From Nereocystis luetkeana (lineage: Eukaryota > Sar > Phaeophyceae > Laminariales > Laminariaceae): a DNA stretch of 64,000 nt. The stretch lies in assembly GCA_031213475.1 (NCBI GenBank), contig JARUPZ010000005.1, positions 8,552,988 through 8,616,987 of the forward strand, in the 5' to 3' direction. A program made the translations under genes and the position numbers. Below the pieces are notes generated by a model. That model was not told the DNA's origin. It ran no database searches and was given only the letters and a program-made list of their open reading frames with translations. The stretch's first letter is position 1. Each line of letters starts with the position of its first letter. This document shows positions 10,896-23,062 of this stretch, piece after piece.

Positions 10896-10966
10896 CTTGT
10901 TTTCAATTATTATATAGTGTGGCCACTTCCAGATACATTGCACAACAACGGGGATGCACTCGGTTA

Positions 10967-11103
10967 TCAAGCATGGCCGCACTCGTGTGACCATAGAGCC
11001 TCGCGTCCCTACAATGCCGGGGGGCGGAGCACGTCGGGTTCTCACCGACCAGGCAGACATTGCTTGCGCCAAGCGCAAAGGGGGGGGGGGGGGGGGGGGG
11101 GGG
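10967..11103 (+). repeat. Family C repeat, partial
   Basis: GCATGGCCGCACTCGTGTGACC through GCTTGCGCCAAGCGCAAAG, ending in a run of about 25 G. Here the G run follows the unit, perhaps a truncated copy next to another homopolymer. Confidence 0.65.
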
Positions 11104-12185
11104 TGAATAGCTTCTCCACTTTCATATCAGATGTATGCACCTTGACCCCGAGACGATACGAGGTGTGTGCCCACCCAGGATAAACCTTAGCTGCTTGTAC
11201 ATATTCTTGTAACACATTAGCCGGTTACCCACACAGGGAAAGCCTTTTAGCACTCTCCCCCCCTTGCACAACCCCCCCCCCCCCCCTCCCCCTTGCACAA
11301 CAACCCCCCCCCCCCTTGCAACGGCCGGAGGTTTCGGAAGAATTATCGGCTACCGAATTAGTCTACAAAAAACAATATTTACCCTTGGGTGTGCACGTAG
11401 TCAGTCGGTTAGCCTTGATCTGCTATGATGCACGTATCAAGCTCAGGGTCTGTAAAATACTTCAACACTTGGCGCCGTCGGGCATGAGGTGGGTTTAGGC
11501 ACCACGTGGTCGCTGATTCGATGCCGACCGTCTTGCATCTAAAACATTCCGAGCACGAAAAAAAACGGAACTGTTAATACGTCGTGTCAAGAACCTGGCA
11601 CCATTAATATACCTCCTCGTTTGCAACGAGGCTCGGCTTTGGCACGTCCCCGCCCCACGGTATATGCCAGCTGTAGTGTTCACATTGAGTCGCCCATAGT
11701 CCCCGACCTCGCAAGTAAAGACCCAACCCAGAGAAACATGTCCTGGGTTATGCAGGTTAAACGACTCCCATCAGGCAGGATGAGCTAGATCATATAGATC
11801 AGCGAATCTATCTGCCGTGAAAGATCTGTGTCGTGGAGTTAGAATAGCTCATCTGTCCGAGGTGTCCACAGTACGTACCTGGTACGTCTTTAGACGGAGG
11901 ATAAGACCGCACTTCCCATTGGACTTTTTTTTGCCATAGCCTAGGTCCCAAGCACAGGTGCAAGGAGACCGTCATGTTCTAAGCGCGTCGAGACCCGCTC
12001 TCCTTTTGTAGGGCATGGCGCTGGCGCTCTCAATCAGTAGGTATTTTACTGACTTCGTCAGCAATCAGTACGAATACTGGATTGCGGAGGGCCGAACGAA
12101 GCGAATAACATCGAGCGTAGCTCGGCCAATCGCCCCCCCCGCCCCCGCCCGCCCCCGCTCTCCCCGCCGTCTGGCCCATCCACTC
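11104..12185. other. Intergenic, no gene seen
   Basis: It contains poly-C runs at about 11255-11320, a diverged GATC-rich repeat (about 11690-11870, ATGAGCTAGATCATATAGAT) and no convincing exon. Confidence 0.45.
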
Positions 12186-12417
12186 GAAGCTGTCATCCAT
12201 ACGCAAGAAATTCCGCCTCACAGGCGGTTCTCAGTAGGATGCCGCTCATTCTTCATGCGACTCGCCCAACACACCTCACGGCGCTTCGCGCTTGGTACAG
12301 CCAGTGTCTGCCTGGTCCGTGAAAACCCGACGTGCTCCGTCCCGGCATTGTAGGGACGTGAGGGTCTACAGTCTTACGGCTACGGCCATGCATGGTATGA
12401 GTACCCCCCCCCCCGTC
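12186..12417 (-). repeat. Family C repeat, reverse orientation
   Basis: GAAGCTGTCATCCATACGCA to GCCATGCATGGTATGAGTA followed by a C run at 12405-12415, the reverse of the G-led copies. Confidence 0.75.
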
Positions 12418-13344
12418 TCGTGAGGGGGGGCCAACTGAAGGCACCGCCGGAGGCCAATTTTTAAATACACATTTTCGCCTCATTTCCCGTCACAATCAGG
12501 GCTCACTAACACTGGTACCCGATGGTGGTCGCGGGCATCCACGCAAAAAATGAAAGAGCGTGGAGAAAACACAATAAAATAAGCAAGGAACGCGAAGCGT
12601 TGCGTTGATGTGGGCGCGCAGGCGTTCGTGAAACATCATGATATTGAATTGTTACTCCATCGCGCCTGCCCTTGGGGCTGAGGTGACTCCATCGGTCGTG
12701 GTCGCAGACTTCCCCCCTCCGTCTCTCTTCCCCCCTCTTTTTCCTCCCGAAACGACATCTTCATGGGTTTCCATGCGAATACTAATATATGGCGTGTCTC
12801 TTGAACGTACGTACTATCAAATCTACTGATGGGAGCATCGGCTGGCAGGCTCAACCAGTAGATAGCTACTGCGAGTAAATTTTATTTTTCGCCTTACCAT
12901 ACCGGATTTAGTGTAGGGGCGGCCAGCCAAGGCGCCAAACCGCGGTTTCCTTCGTGGTACCCTTGGTTTCCGAAATGTTATTTCCTGCGTACTTACCGTA
13001 TTGCTGTGTGTATAGAAGTACCATGGTATCAGGTTCTGATACCCCCCGCGCTTACCTCCCGCCGAACCGCTTCCGGGCACTCGAATATCTCGCACAGGTC
13101 AACCGCGAACGCTTTCGCCCACTCCGAGCCCCCTCCCGCCCCCCCGCAATGCTTGCACGCCGCCGCTCCAGCCTTGGCAACCCTGCACAAGCGTCGGACA
13201 GATCAGACAGATCAGATAGATTCTACGGATAGATCCTCACCTGCCGTTATGAGATGATGTGCAAGATCGGTACACACAACGATCGCTGCTGCTGTAGATC
13301 ATCTAAGCCATCTACAGTAGATAGAGGTTCACCCTAATTTGTCT

Positions 13345-13560
13345 GAGGCTCCTCCCTCAAGGAGCTCCATGCCTCACCCAAAAACTGACTTCAACAAAAA
13401 CCAACTTCATCCCGATGAAGAGTCCCACGGCTCAAGTACACAAAAATGTCATTTTTCGAAACAAAATTGGCATTCCGACGACGTTCGGTTAAGGAACCTC
13501 GTCATTCAGAAACCGTATAAGCGGAAATATGTTACCTCGATCGTAGAACACGTCCGTGAT
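13345..13560 (+). repeat. Dispersed repeat family E
   Basis: CAAGGAGCTCCATGCCTCAC, CATTCCGACGACGTTCGG and TACCTCGATCGTAGAACACG recur in diverged form at 45080-45470 (+) and reversed at 42570-42880 and 46735-47000. A palindromic CTCCTC/GAGGAG edge suggests a DNA element, but its ends are not defined. Confidence 0.55.
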
Positions 13561-13569
13561 GAAAGGCTG

Positions 13570-13960
13570 TGCAAGATCTGTGCACATCCAGCTCCGAAAA
13601 AATATGTGCTATATAATGCAGACCTTAAGGCCCCGACCCGGCAGTTTTGAATTGCAGTGCGACATTTGTGCAGATATTAATATTTCGGGGGGCCATAGTT
13701 AACAGGACCAAATATTGATAGTAAAAATAGTCAAACATATACCAGGTAGGTTTTTATGTGTACCATAGGTCCTGTTAACTATGGTCCCCCGTAATAGTAC
13801 ATATCCAACCCAGGAGAACATGTGCTACTGCTGTACATCGTGCAGACTACACGCTTTCCCACCCGGCAACATGAGCTGCTACGTAGAGCATACCAGGTAC
13901 AGATCAGGGATCTATCTTCCCGTGAGGGTCTAGATCATGAAGTGAGCATCGACGGGTCTC
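13570..13960 (+). repeat. GATC-rich repeat (family D) interrupted by a MITE 1 copy
   Basis: The repeat (CCACCCGGCAACATGAGCTG, CAGGGATCTATC) is also at about 11690-11870, 14195-14480, 27470-27725 and 45720-46030. A family-1 MITE at 13686-13792 (CGGGGGGCCATAGTTAACAG ... ATGGTCCCCCGTAAT) has inserted in it. Confidence 0.65.
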
Positions 13961-14091
13961 TCCGGCGTGCGCAACCCTGCCAGCGTCCAGCATCAGGAGG
14001 TAGGTACAGTAGTTTTGCACCCATCAAGGTTTGGGTTGTGCACATCAAAACCACGCAAATTTATTTTTTTGAGAAGGGAAGTTTTGGGCAA

Positions 14092-14184
14092 ACTGCAGTC
14101 AGTTAGTCCCGTGTTGGGGACACACCACTCAAATTCTAAGTAGTTTGTGTCCCCACAACGGGACCGCAGTCCTGAAAGGGTCAA
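14092..14184. repeat. Palindromic repeat, CCCGTTTTGGGGACAAAC family
   Basis: ACTGCAGTCAGTTAGTCCCG and CGGGACCGCAGTCCTGAAAG arms with the GGGGACACAC/GTGTGTCCCC inner stem. Confidence 0.72.
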
Positions 14185-14194
14185 CACGTCGGGC

Positions 14195-14480
14195 AGATCA
14201 CGACCTACTGCAGATAGGACCCTGGTATTCTGCAGCAAGACCCTAACCTGCTATCATAATACGCTGTACAGGATCCGTACGGCGGTCAGTACAAACCCAA
14301 CCAAGGGAAACCTGTCCTACTGCTGTGCGTACAGTAGACCATGCTGTTTTCGTTTTACTACCATGCTGCTCCCACCCTGCAACATGAGCTACGCATATAT
14401 TTTACGAAAATCAGGAATCTAGGTGCCATGGAAGATCTACGTAGAGGCCATGAGCTGGGAATGATCTGTAGATGATCTCG
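14195..14480 (+). repeat. Family D repeat copy
   Basis: CAGTACAAACCCAACCAAGGG, CCTGCAACATGAGCTACGC and CAGGAATCTAGG follow the order seen at 13570-13960. Confidence 0.5.
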
Positions 14481-16199
14481 CCGAGATGTCAAGTGTTCCA
14501 CTTTGAAACCGCTCCCGAAACTTCTTGCTTCCCCCGGAAATCTCAGGCTGGATTTCTCGTGAGGTTTCTAGATTTTCTGTACGTACAGCAGTGGCATACC
14601 CACTGCCAGGAAGGCCCTCCGGGTTCAGGACTTTCGGGTGGAGAATATCAGGCAGCAGCAGCTTTTGTCACGAGAAAAAACACTTGAAAATAACACGGGG
14701 TCCTTTTTTCAATGGTAAAATATAACACCCAAACGGGGATAAGACCACCTACAGCAGTGAGTAGCAACTTCACGAGGTGGTACATACCACTGTATTTGAG
14801 AAAGGGGGTATTCCAGTAAAACCGCTCTAAAATTGCATACGTCCGTACTTTCACCGGGAAACTTACTGGGAATTCCTCAGGGTGGAATCCTTGAGGCGTT
14901 CCATTTTCTATTCTGTCATGGGGTCGGCAGTCGGCAGTGTACCACCGGAGCGGTGGAGGGGATAAGGGGAAGCGAGATGCATGAGGGTCGTACGAACCTT
15001 GGCCCAGTTTTGGCAAGAAGGTTGAAATACAGCAGGGAGTCCCTCTACAACGTCCGTCGGTTTAATAATACCGGTAAACGATTTAATGCCTGAAATCGCT
15101 TCGCAGATGGAAAATACGCAGTATGGCAGTGGGCGGAGCAATGCCGGTGTAGTGGCCTGGCACGTACCGGCATTAGAGAGGGACCACTACCCTGTAGCAA
15201 AATATGTCAGGGGACAGCATTTTCACCCCTTGACCGACAGCAACTTCTGTCCTGTCATGCCTTGACTGACACCAAACTTGCCAGGTTTTAGCGTGAAACA
15301 CTCGGCCCTACACCCTTGACAGCGCATGTTTTGCCTCGCTTGACAAGTCTCCTGACATGTTTGCCCTGTAGTGTACTGTACTCAAAAAACCCCAACCCTG
15401 ATCCCAACCCTGACCCCGACCGCCAGGGAAAATTCTCGGAATGAAGGTGTTCTGAAGCGTCACTCTACTCTGAACTATCAACTATTTTGCCGAACCTGGG
15501 CTGAGTCGTGAAAAACGCGATAACTCGTAACCACTACTGCTTAACTGTATTACGGGTTAACACAGTAATCAGAACCAAACGTGGTGCGTTAACATACATA
15601 GGGGGGTACACGGTTTTTGGGGTCCATCGTGGGTTATGATTCTTACCACATAGGCCCACCCGAAATAAGCAAGTCTGGGGACCATATCAAGACGCCATCG
15701 TTGATCAACCTTGAACACAGGCTTTAGGGTTTAGTGTAGCGCGCGCTGCTGAGCACGAGTTTTTAGATCAATATTCTGAGCGTCCTCCATAAAAGTGAGC
15801 CTCCTGTACTTCGTACTAATTAGGTTATTTCTCGCATTCTTCGTGAGGCTTTACTGTAGAAGACTGAGATGCGCCGCGGGAGGACAGGCACGGACCAATA
15901 GGGCCGGTCCAGTCATCAACGCGTAACGCGCGCAGGGCGCGTCTCGCCGCTTGACACGCGCCTGTCTGAGCTCGCTGAACCACATTTGCTTGTTTCCCGA
16001 CACTCCGACCAATGTAGTGGCTGTTTCGTGTCAACGAGTATCGATTGCACCCAACGCGGAAAAATCTTGGCTGGCACCGCGTTCGCGAACTACTGCCCGA
16101 GACGAAGGACTCACGATGCCACGATGCCCGCGTTTGATAGGGCCATGGATGGTCCCCATCGAAGAAGCAGCACCGCAAGCAGCACCATCGTCATACCCA
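14481..16199. other. Intergenic, no gene seen
   Basis: Only a 40-bp MITE-2 fragment (15150-15190, TACCGGCATTAGAGAGGGACC) and tandem CCCTGA/CCAACC-type pentamers near 15390-15420 stand out. Short ORFs here overlap on both strands and lack splice support. Confidence 0.45.
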
Positions 16200-16430
16200 C
16201 CATCACTACCATCACAATCATCACCATCACCACCACCATCACAATCATCACCACCACCACCACCACCACTACCTCCACCACCACCACCACCCCTGCACAG
16301 TACTATCACCACCAACGACACCAACATCAGCATCACCAATACCACCACAACCATCATCACTCCCAGACCCACATCACCAACATCACCAAAACTACAAACA
16401 AAAACACCAATAGCGGAGGCTCCCTTGGAT
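16200..16430. repeat. (CAC)n/(ACC)n-rich simple sequence
   Basis: Imperfect CAT/CAC/ACC trinucleotides fill about 230 bp. Open frames on both strands (His/Thr/Pro one way, Gly/Val the other) are artefacts of the repeat. Confidence 0.8.
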
Positions 16431-16761
16431 TTGCAATGTAAGTAAGCACGGTTAGGTATTGCCGTTCGACTCAAAATCTTCCCTCGAATGGTCGTTCGAC
16501 TTACGCTCAAAACCGTCCGCCATGCTTTTCAAACAACGAAAACTGCCCTTCTATTTTCTTAAATCGTTTGAACCGTCTGGAACGTACGCCCATGGGACCC
16601 AACGACCCAACACAATCGTTGGCGCAATGACCGTACTGCTGCTGCTGTTTGGCGCAATAGTCGCATTGGTGTTGGTGCTGGCGCAACAACCGTACTGTTG
16701 GAAGGGAGAGCAGGAGAACCCCATCATACTGTCCAGCCACTGCAGTTGCACCATAGTCGGG

Positions 16762-17165
16762 CATCCCGGGGGGTCTCGTGGTAAACCTCGTATCTACCAG
16801 AGTCGATTTCGCGGAGTTCAAGCCTGCCCGAGCGAAATTTTCTCGCGCAAAACTTTACACAGATTGCCCCTAGCAGTGATTAAGCACAAAATTCAACGCG
16901 AGTCGACAAGGGAAATAAAAGGTTAGACCATTCCCGCAATAAAAAAAGAAGGCATGCATGCACCGTAGCGGGGAGGGGGGGAGGAGTACCTGCCATAGGT
17001 GTGACCATACTTTCGCGGGGGGCCATAGTAAATAGGACCTACGGTGCACATAAAAAACCTACATATTTCCCTTTTTTATCAACAATATTTGGTCCTATTT
17101 ACTATGGTCCCCCGTAATAAGGGACCCGAGATACGAAAGGGCGGAAGCTGAAAAAAGTAGCGCAA
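16762..17165 (+). mobile_element. Diverged SINE copy containing a MITE 1 insertion
   Basis: Remnants of the tRNA-like head (CGTGGTAAACCTCG, GGAGTTCAAGCC) are followed by the SINE body (CGCGAGTCGACAAGGGAA, CACCGTAGCGGGGAGGGG). The family-1 MITE 17015-17117 (CGGGGGGCCATAGTAAATAG ... ATGGTCCCCCGTAA) interrupts it; the SINE then resumes GGGACCCGAGATACGAAAGG. Confidence 0.72.
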
Positions 17166-17168
17166 AAG

Positions 17169-17900
17169 TTAGGGCTATGAGTTGGCTGCCTGTAAGTCGC
17201 CGACTGGTTACTACTGTAGTTGGCTAGGTAGGTTCCATGATTAGTATATAAGGCTGTGAGTTGGCCGACTATGAGTCGCCGACTTAGTTTTTAGTTGGCC
17301 ACTATTGATAAACCCCTCGATGGCGACCAACACAATAATTGGTACCCTTGGTGTTATCAACCATTTGAGCGTGAGCGCCCGGCAGCAAGGGTGGGGTCAC
17401 GTTGCGCTCATGCCGTACGTACGGCTCCTTGCTCCTTGCACTGTTACTCAGACCCCAACCATTGTATCATCCCCCAATCCCGCAGTGGCCGTCGCAAGGA
17501 TCGTCACTTACCACTTTATATCGCCAAGTTTCCCCCTCTCACGTCCCAAGAGGGTTAAAAAGTAATACATACAGTTACGTGCGGTAACTGAGGGAGTTAC
17601 TGCGTCTTCGTAAGCTCGACGGGGGGGGCGTACTTGATAGGAGAGATGTATTCGATCCCATGCATGGCCGTAGTCGTATGACCATAGACCCTCACATCCG
17701 TACATACCGGGACGGAGCATGTCGGGTTTTTACAGACCAGGCCGACATTGCTTGTACCAAGCGCGAAGCGCCGTGAGGTGAGTGTAGTTTTATCGAAAAT
17801 ACTACTGCTGTAGGTCAGTTCGATTGTTGGCTTGCTTTTACCACCCTACAAATAACTACGAGCAGCCGTGAAGCCCACCCAACTCACAGCCCTAGCAAAG
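17169..17900. mobile_element. Non-autonomous DNA element with GGGCTATGAGTTGGC ends
   Basis: GTTAGGGCTATGAGTTGGCT at about 17169-17190 is matched in reverse by CCCACCCAACTCACAGCCCT at about 17876-17895. The interior 17316-17565 is related to 58140-58400 (ATTGTATCATCC-CCCCAATC, GCAGTGGCCGT, GTCCCAAGAGGG). A family C repeat (17621-17780) has inserted inside. No transposase is present. Confidence 0.55.
17621..17780 (+). repeat. Family C repeat
   Basis: GGGGGGGCGTACTTGATAGG leads into CCATGCATGGCCGTAGTCGT and ends AAGCGCCGTGAGGTG. Confidence 0.72.
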
Positions 17901-18157
17901 TACGGTGGATAGGACAGAGACAGCAAGAAAAAAAAAGGTATCCACACACAGGCGATAAATCAAAGAAACAAGACTCGAACACACTCATAACAATGCGATC
18001 GTCCTGATTCCTGACTCCATTCGACTCGCACCTTCTCGAGCAAATGTGTGTTTCGGCGCACTGGGAAGCCGCGCAACACGACAGGTACTTCGCCAGCTGG
18101 TGCCCCCTCTCCATCGCCACCCCGGTACCGTCCGCCGCTGCGTTTTCCCGCATTATG

Positions 18158-18745
18158 CGCTACTCCTGCTGAATAGGACGAGGCATGGAAGGGGGGGGTC
18201 AACGCGGCGAGACATGGCAAGGGGGGAGGGGGGGGGGTCCCGAACATAAAGTTACCCCTGCTGGAATAGGACTAGGCATGATAAGGTGGGGTGCATGGCG
18301 GGCGGGCGGGGGGTGAGGGGGGGGTCCCGAATAGAAAGCTACTCCTACTGGAGCAGGACGAGGCATGGCAGGGGGGAGGAAGGGCGTGCCAGACATTGGG
18401 AGGGGGGGCATGTCCTTAATACAAAGCTGCTCTTGCTGGAACAGGATGAGACACGGCAGGGGGGGGGCAATGAGCGAGACATGGCAGAGGGGGGGGGGGT
18501 CCCGAATAGAAAGCTATTCCTGCTGGAATAGGACGAGACATGATGTGTGGGGGGGTCAACGGGTGAGACACGGCGCGGGGGAGGGGGGGTCCCGAGTACA
18601 AAGCTCTTCTCGCTAAAGTACGACGAGATATGGCAAGAAGGGGGGGTACGGGCGAGACATGGGGGAGGTGTCCCGAACATAAATTTACTCGTGCTGCTGG
18701 AAAGGGATCCGACACAACAAGAGGGGGGGGGGGGGGGGTCGACTG
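18158..18745. repeat. Minisatellite, ~85-90-bp unit, about 6-7 copies
   Basis: Each unit reads TCCCGAATAGAAAGCTACTC then CTGCTGGAATAGGACGAGAC, ATGGCA and G runs of variable length. Unit starts lie near 18236, 18325, 18410, 18500, 18590 and 18669, with a partial unit at 18158. The G runs vary most. Confidence 0.85.
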
Positions 18746-20533
18746 GCGCTCGGGCGAGCCGGTGTTTCGAGGGGCATACTCGAACAGCATTAGCTTTGTA
18801 CAGACCCAAACGGACGTCGTCATCATCACCACATACGGTAGCGTGAGCTACCTGGCATGTAGTACCAAGTGTTCATGTATCTGGACCGAAATATAAGGAT
18901 GATTTCAACATTAATATGAATATCAAATGTGCCTTACATTTTTACCCAGACGGTATAAATAAATAGCTAGGCACGCGGGCAAGGCAAGGCAGTTTCGGAA
19001 CCCGAACAAACGAGCAGCATCTATTTACCCCCCGGATATTGGCAGGGCGAGACGCCCACGGCTCGCGGTTAAGGTCAACACTGATGAATGCAGATAGATT
19101 GACTACTGGGTAGAGCTGTGAGTAGATAAAACTTACAGAAAGTCACCAACTAATAGTTATTAGTCGGACTGAAAGGTAGCCGCTTCCCGGAGGTGCCCAC
19201 TATCCGACGTATAGGGTTTCCCTGCAAGAAGGAAGGATTGTTGAATGCGCCACACATATTTTCGTTTTTACGCGGGTGGGGGGCTCGCCCGCCGGGGAGG
19301 ACTGATCTGTCTCGCTTCGCTTGCCTGCCTTCGGCAAGTCCGCTAGCCATCAGCTGGCTTCGTCAACCGACTCGCCAACTGACTCGGTTAGTTGGCTAAC
19401 GGCCCCTACCGATACTCCATTAGTCGTGAAGCCCTGCCGATCCACAGCTCTGCTTTTGGGACTCCAGGGCATGTCCAAACAATTTTGAAAATCGAAATCG
19501 AAAATCGAAAATGAACAGGGCGGTGGTTGGTCCTTGGCGCAAGTATGCCCCCTTTCGTTTTTGAGGTTCCGAGGAAACGAACGATTTTCAGTTTATTGCC
19601 AAAATCATTGAGTTGGCGGCTGAAAATCGAAAAGCAAATCGGAAACACGAACGGCAACAATTCCACGTGTCCTGCTGGTCAGCGCAGCCACGTCGAAATA
19701 TCACACAAGGACCGCCGTACACAGTCCGCAACCCAGAGCTAGCACGGCAGCACAGCCGCGCAGACCTGCCGTATGTAGCCAGCAGGTGAACCACATCAGT
19801 TCCGACGTTCTCGGGCCTTCGTTCCCCGGCGTTCGAGCGAAAGCGGAGATAATTTAAAGACAATTCAGGATGATGCTCTCGAGGAGGAGGTTGGCAAGCT
19901 CGTTCTCAGGATAATTTGAAGATTGATCCCGGGGCGTCAACGTTGGGCGCGCCACCACCTCCATGGAGGACCCCAGGACCTCTGGGGGGTCGAATTGACG
20001 TTTCTGCCTGTTTCTCCGGTGGTTCTGTGTTGCCGAGCGCAAGATTGTCGGCATGTGTTCATAGTTAAGAACGGCCCGTATAGGTTGTGCTATCCGTGTG
20101 ATTTTCGCCTGGATTTTTTATACTTTCATTTTTCGATTCTGTTTGGACAAACCTCGTCTAAAACACTCTCGAAAACGAAAGCGTTTCGATTTACGAGTCA
20201 CGATCACGAATCTGTTTGACATATGAGCCCTCAGAGGGAATATTTGATTACGCCAATTGACGGTTACAGCCCGGCCGTTCGCGTAGGGAGGAGGGGGAGG
20301 GGGGGGGGGGGGGGGGGGGCTTCTCAGGGCCCAATCACGTTGAATACCAGGTACCCGTCAACTATTCGGTTGCTATATAGGGCAAACAACAAGAGGGCAA
20401 AAACGACGATAAAAAGTGGTGACTACAGCACCGGCCACCGCTTAGTTGGAGGGTGATGACATTTGACATCCAGACTATGATAAAGGCAATTCAAGGACCT
20501 ATACGACAGAGTACAGCATGATAGTACAGCAGT
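18746..20533. other. Intergenic, no gene seen
   Basis: It holds short GAAAATCG repeats near 19480-19640, TIR-like CAACTGACTCGGTTAGTTGG words (19355-19410) and a 28-G run near 20292. No exon with matching phase was identified. Confidence 0.4.
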
Positions 20534-20711
20534 AGTGGTCCCTCGACAGTGCCGGTTGAGTTAGTGCCAGCTGCCCGATATATTGCCGGTGAAACCGCTT
20601 GGCGCAGATGAGATCAACCAGTGTGGCAGTGTACCGAGTAGTGCCCGTTTCCGCTATAGTGCCGGTATTATTGTTGGCTGGCGTATACCGGCGCTGTAGA
20701 GGCACCACCAC
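20534..20711. mobile_element. MITE family 2 copy, diverged
   Basis: AGTGGTCCCTCGACAGTGCCGG at the left and TACCGGCGCTGTAGAGGCACC at the right form the terminal inverted repeats. Confidence 0.65.
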
Positions 20712-22297
20712 TCTGTACTGCTGTTGCGCTTCTCGCTCACGCTACAAAAATGCACGAGGTCGTTCTTGTTACGTACTTCGGTCGCCACCTCTGGCTAGTG
20801 GGCCCCAGTACTCGCAGGCGAAACCAAGCACGAACCGGACATCGAACAGCGGCAATGCCTGACTGCTTGATTTCTGAGAGCAGTAGGTACGTACCACCGC
20901 CTGTACACGTCACGAATCTCACGCGCTGCTGTGTCCAGTCTTCGAGTTATTAATATTAGTAATAATAGTACGATGCAAACATCTATAACAGCATACCCAT
21001 ACCCCCCGGTAAATCACACCAGCAGGTCAGGTTGGGTTATACATAGGTCCAGACTACTGCTGTACAGCTACGAGTAAAATACCTACCTAGTGCCAGGTAT
21101 GTGGCAGGGGAGAAATGGTGGCAACCACGCCAACCGGCCAAGCAGATGGGGTTTTGCCGGTGTCGCTGCGTACAGCAGCAGTCTGGCATGGTCCTCGGTA
21201 GAATAAACCTTCCGATCGTCGCCAGAAAGGGACGGCGGGAGCGTCCGGAACTTACGTTGCAGCTACGAGTACCTGGCATATAATACCATACCCTCCGAAC
21301 TCTCGGCACTTGGTGCTATATCAGGTACCTGGTACACGAGAGGAGAGGTGGCGGCCATACAGCTGAGCAGTATTCATTCGTAGGAGTAACAACCACGTTT
21401 ATCCGTACGATTCATATCATATCCATGGGCCAAAGGATTATTAATAGTATTGCTGCCACCCTGTGGTATTAGACAGCAGTACCAGCTACGAAGCTCTGGT
21501 CATGTCCGTTCTCAGGTTTTCAGTCCCTTGTACATACGATAGTGTCACAAAGAACCAGCCAGGCACTTAGCACTTGGCAACGCCTCTGCTTTCTGCCGCT
21601 CTGCTCTCCTCTGTCCTGTCTCTCACTGCTCTCAAGTCTCAAGGAAAAAGCAAAGTGCGGAAAGAAGGAAACACGACAACACGCCAACGCCCGTGTCATA
21701 CGTACCAGGTATAATACAGCAGGAACGACTCCTCGAATGCCCCGGGATGATATGATATCTATCGAACGCACCCGCGCCGCCAGCGGCTTATCTCCGAGAA
21801 CACTCAGAGATGGTGCTGGCGGCCCCATTGTGAGCTCAGGGGGTTCAACAGCTCCTCGTGACTCTGTGGACTCTACGTACAGCTGAGCGAGGCTCCCTGT
21901 TCTAGACGGTGTGAACCACCGCCTGACCGTGTGTGAGTCACCGGAATATGCGGTACGAATAAAAACCCAGGAACAACCAAAGAAAACGCGGAAAAAATAA
22001 AACTGCTGCTGCCCTGCCGCTGTCTGTGCCTGTCCAACACGACGCGGCCCATGCCTCTCCATGGTGGTAGAGCGGCGCAAGGAGTATTTCCTCGGTAAAG
22101 GGGGCTCAGCGTAACGAATAGGCCGCCGGGTGAAGTCACTAGCGCCAGGCCAGGCTGGCGGCACTTGGCGTACGGCTGACGGAGTGGGAGATCGGGTCAC
22201 TCGGAAAAGAGATACCCTGAATACCACCATGTCCGGAAATGTAAGGACCTTTTATATTATTGTATAATATAAAACGATTCTTACATTATCGAACAGA

Positions 22298-22640
22298 TTG
22301 GCATCAAACTCTCGAACTCGTAAATCCTGGCAGGTATTTTTCGTGCGGCAGCATTATTATCTCCGCCGCAAACACAGGCGGCACGCAAGAGGAACGTGCG
22401 GTTTTCAAGACGACCTCCTCACGAAGTCAAGGAACGAGGGGCCACACGGTCTCCCAGGTGCTGAAGCGGACACACTTGGCGCTGGTAACAGGCGCCGAGA
22501 TACTCGCCGAGACTCACAAGAAATTCAGCAGCGCTGCTGTCGTGCCCGGGGAGACGTTGACCCAGAAAAATGAAGTTGCCGTAGCGTTGAAGTCCGGTCC
22601 CAAGAACGCCCAAAGCCCGCCTCGACCACCTCAAGCAAGT
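22298..22640 (+). CDS. Possible coding exon upstream of PUS3, unrecognised
   Basis: One frame is open and protein-like over this stretch: GGTQEERAVFKTTSSRSQGT, VLKRTHLALVTGAEILAETH, PGETLTQKNEVAVALKSG. An acceptor-like AAACACAG|GCGG lies at about 22379 and a GTAAAC donor-like site near 22637. It lies 300 bp upstream of the PUS3 start on the same strand. It could be the end of another gene, an unannotated upstream exon or chance. No family is recognised. Confidence 0.25.
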
Positions 22641-22959
22641 AAACGGGGCTCCTCGCCACCCCAGCTAAGAGTATGTGTTTGGGCTCGGTATATCTGGCAC
22701 GGCGCACGTGAGCGCTGCAGCTACCAGGTGGAAGGCTAGCTGCTGGTTGAACTGTTTTTGCTTGCCTGGTTGCCTGTGCGGTGGACGAAATTCAACCAAA
22801 CTTACAAACTATCTGTCCCTACAAGATAAGGCCTTTAATGTTGTTAGAACTCCGTGCTCGTGGCAAATGCCACCGCTACGCAGACACGCTGCGCGCTTGT
22901 CTCTTCCTTTCTGTGCGGTGTGCGTTGAGCTTGGACACCTTTAGTGGCAGCGGTCAATC

Positions 22960-23062
22960 ATGGATACCACGGCTGCTGGAATCCGAGATGCAATCGACGG
23001 TGCAACAGCAGCGGAGCTCCGGGGCGTGCTGGTGTCGCTCGAAGGTCGCGTGGTTGATGTTG
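22960..23062 (+). CDS. PUS3: PUS3 exon 1 (start codon, N-terminal helix)
   Basis: The exon starts MDTTAAGIRDAIDGATAAEL and continues as a helix-forming, leucine-spaced stretch. An in-frame TAG lies just upstream, so this is the first usable ATG. The donor is TTG|GTAAGC, phase 1. Its last base joins the first two of exon 2 to make a Gly codon, and the heptad-like leucines continue across the junction (LEGRVVDV then VQDSLARLRH). Known PUS3 proteins also begin with a short coiled coil. The N-terminus is not conserved in sequence, so this exon is less certain than the catalytic ones. Confidence 0.7.

Noticed and set aside
16031-16510. Gly/Asp-rich and His/Thr-rich ORFs on both strands
   Set aside because: Translation of the CAC/ACC simple repeat.
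18158-18745. CRISPR array
   Set aside because: Units are ~90 bp and diverged, without short identical repeats and unique spacers; the genome is eukaryotic.
21520-22230. 236-residue minus-strand ORF
   Set aside because: No recognisable domain, and the opposite strand is open over the same area. Arg/Ser/Pro-rich composition fits chance in GC-rich DNA.
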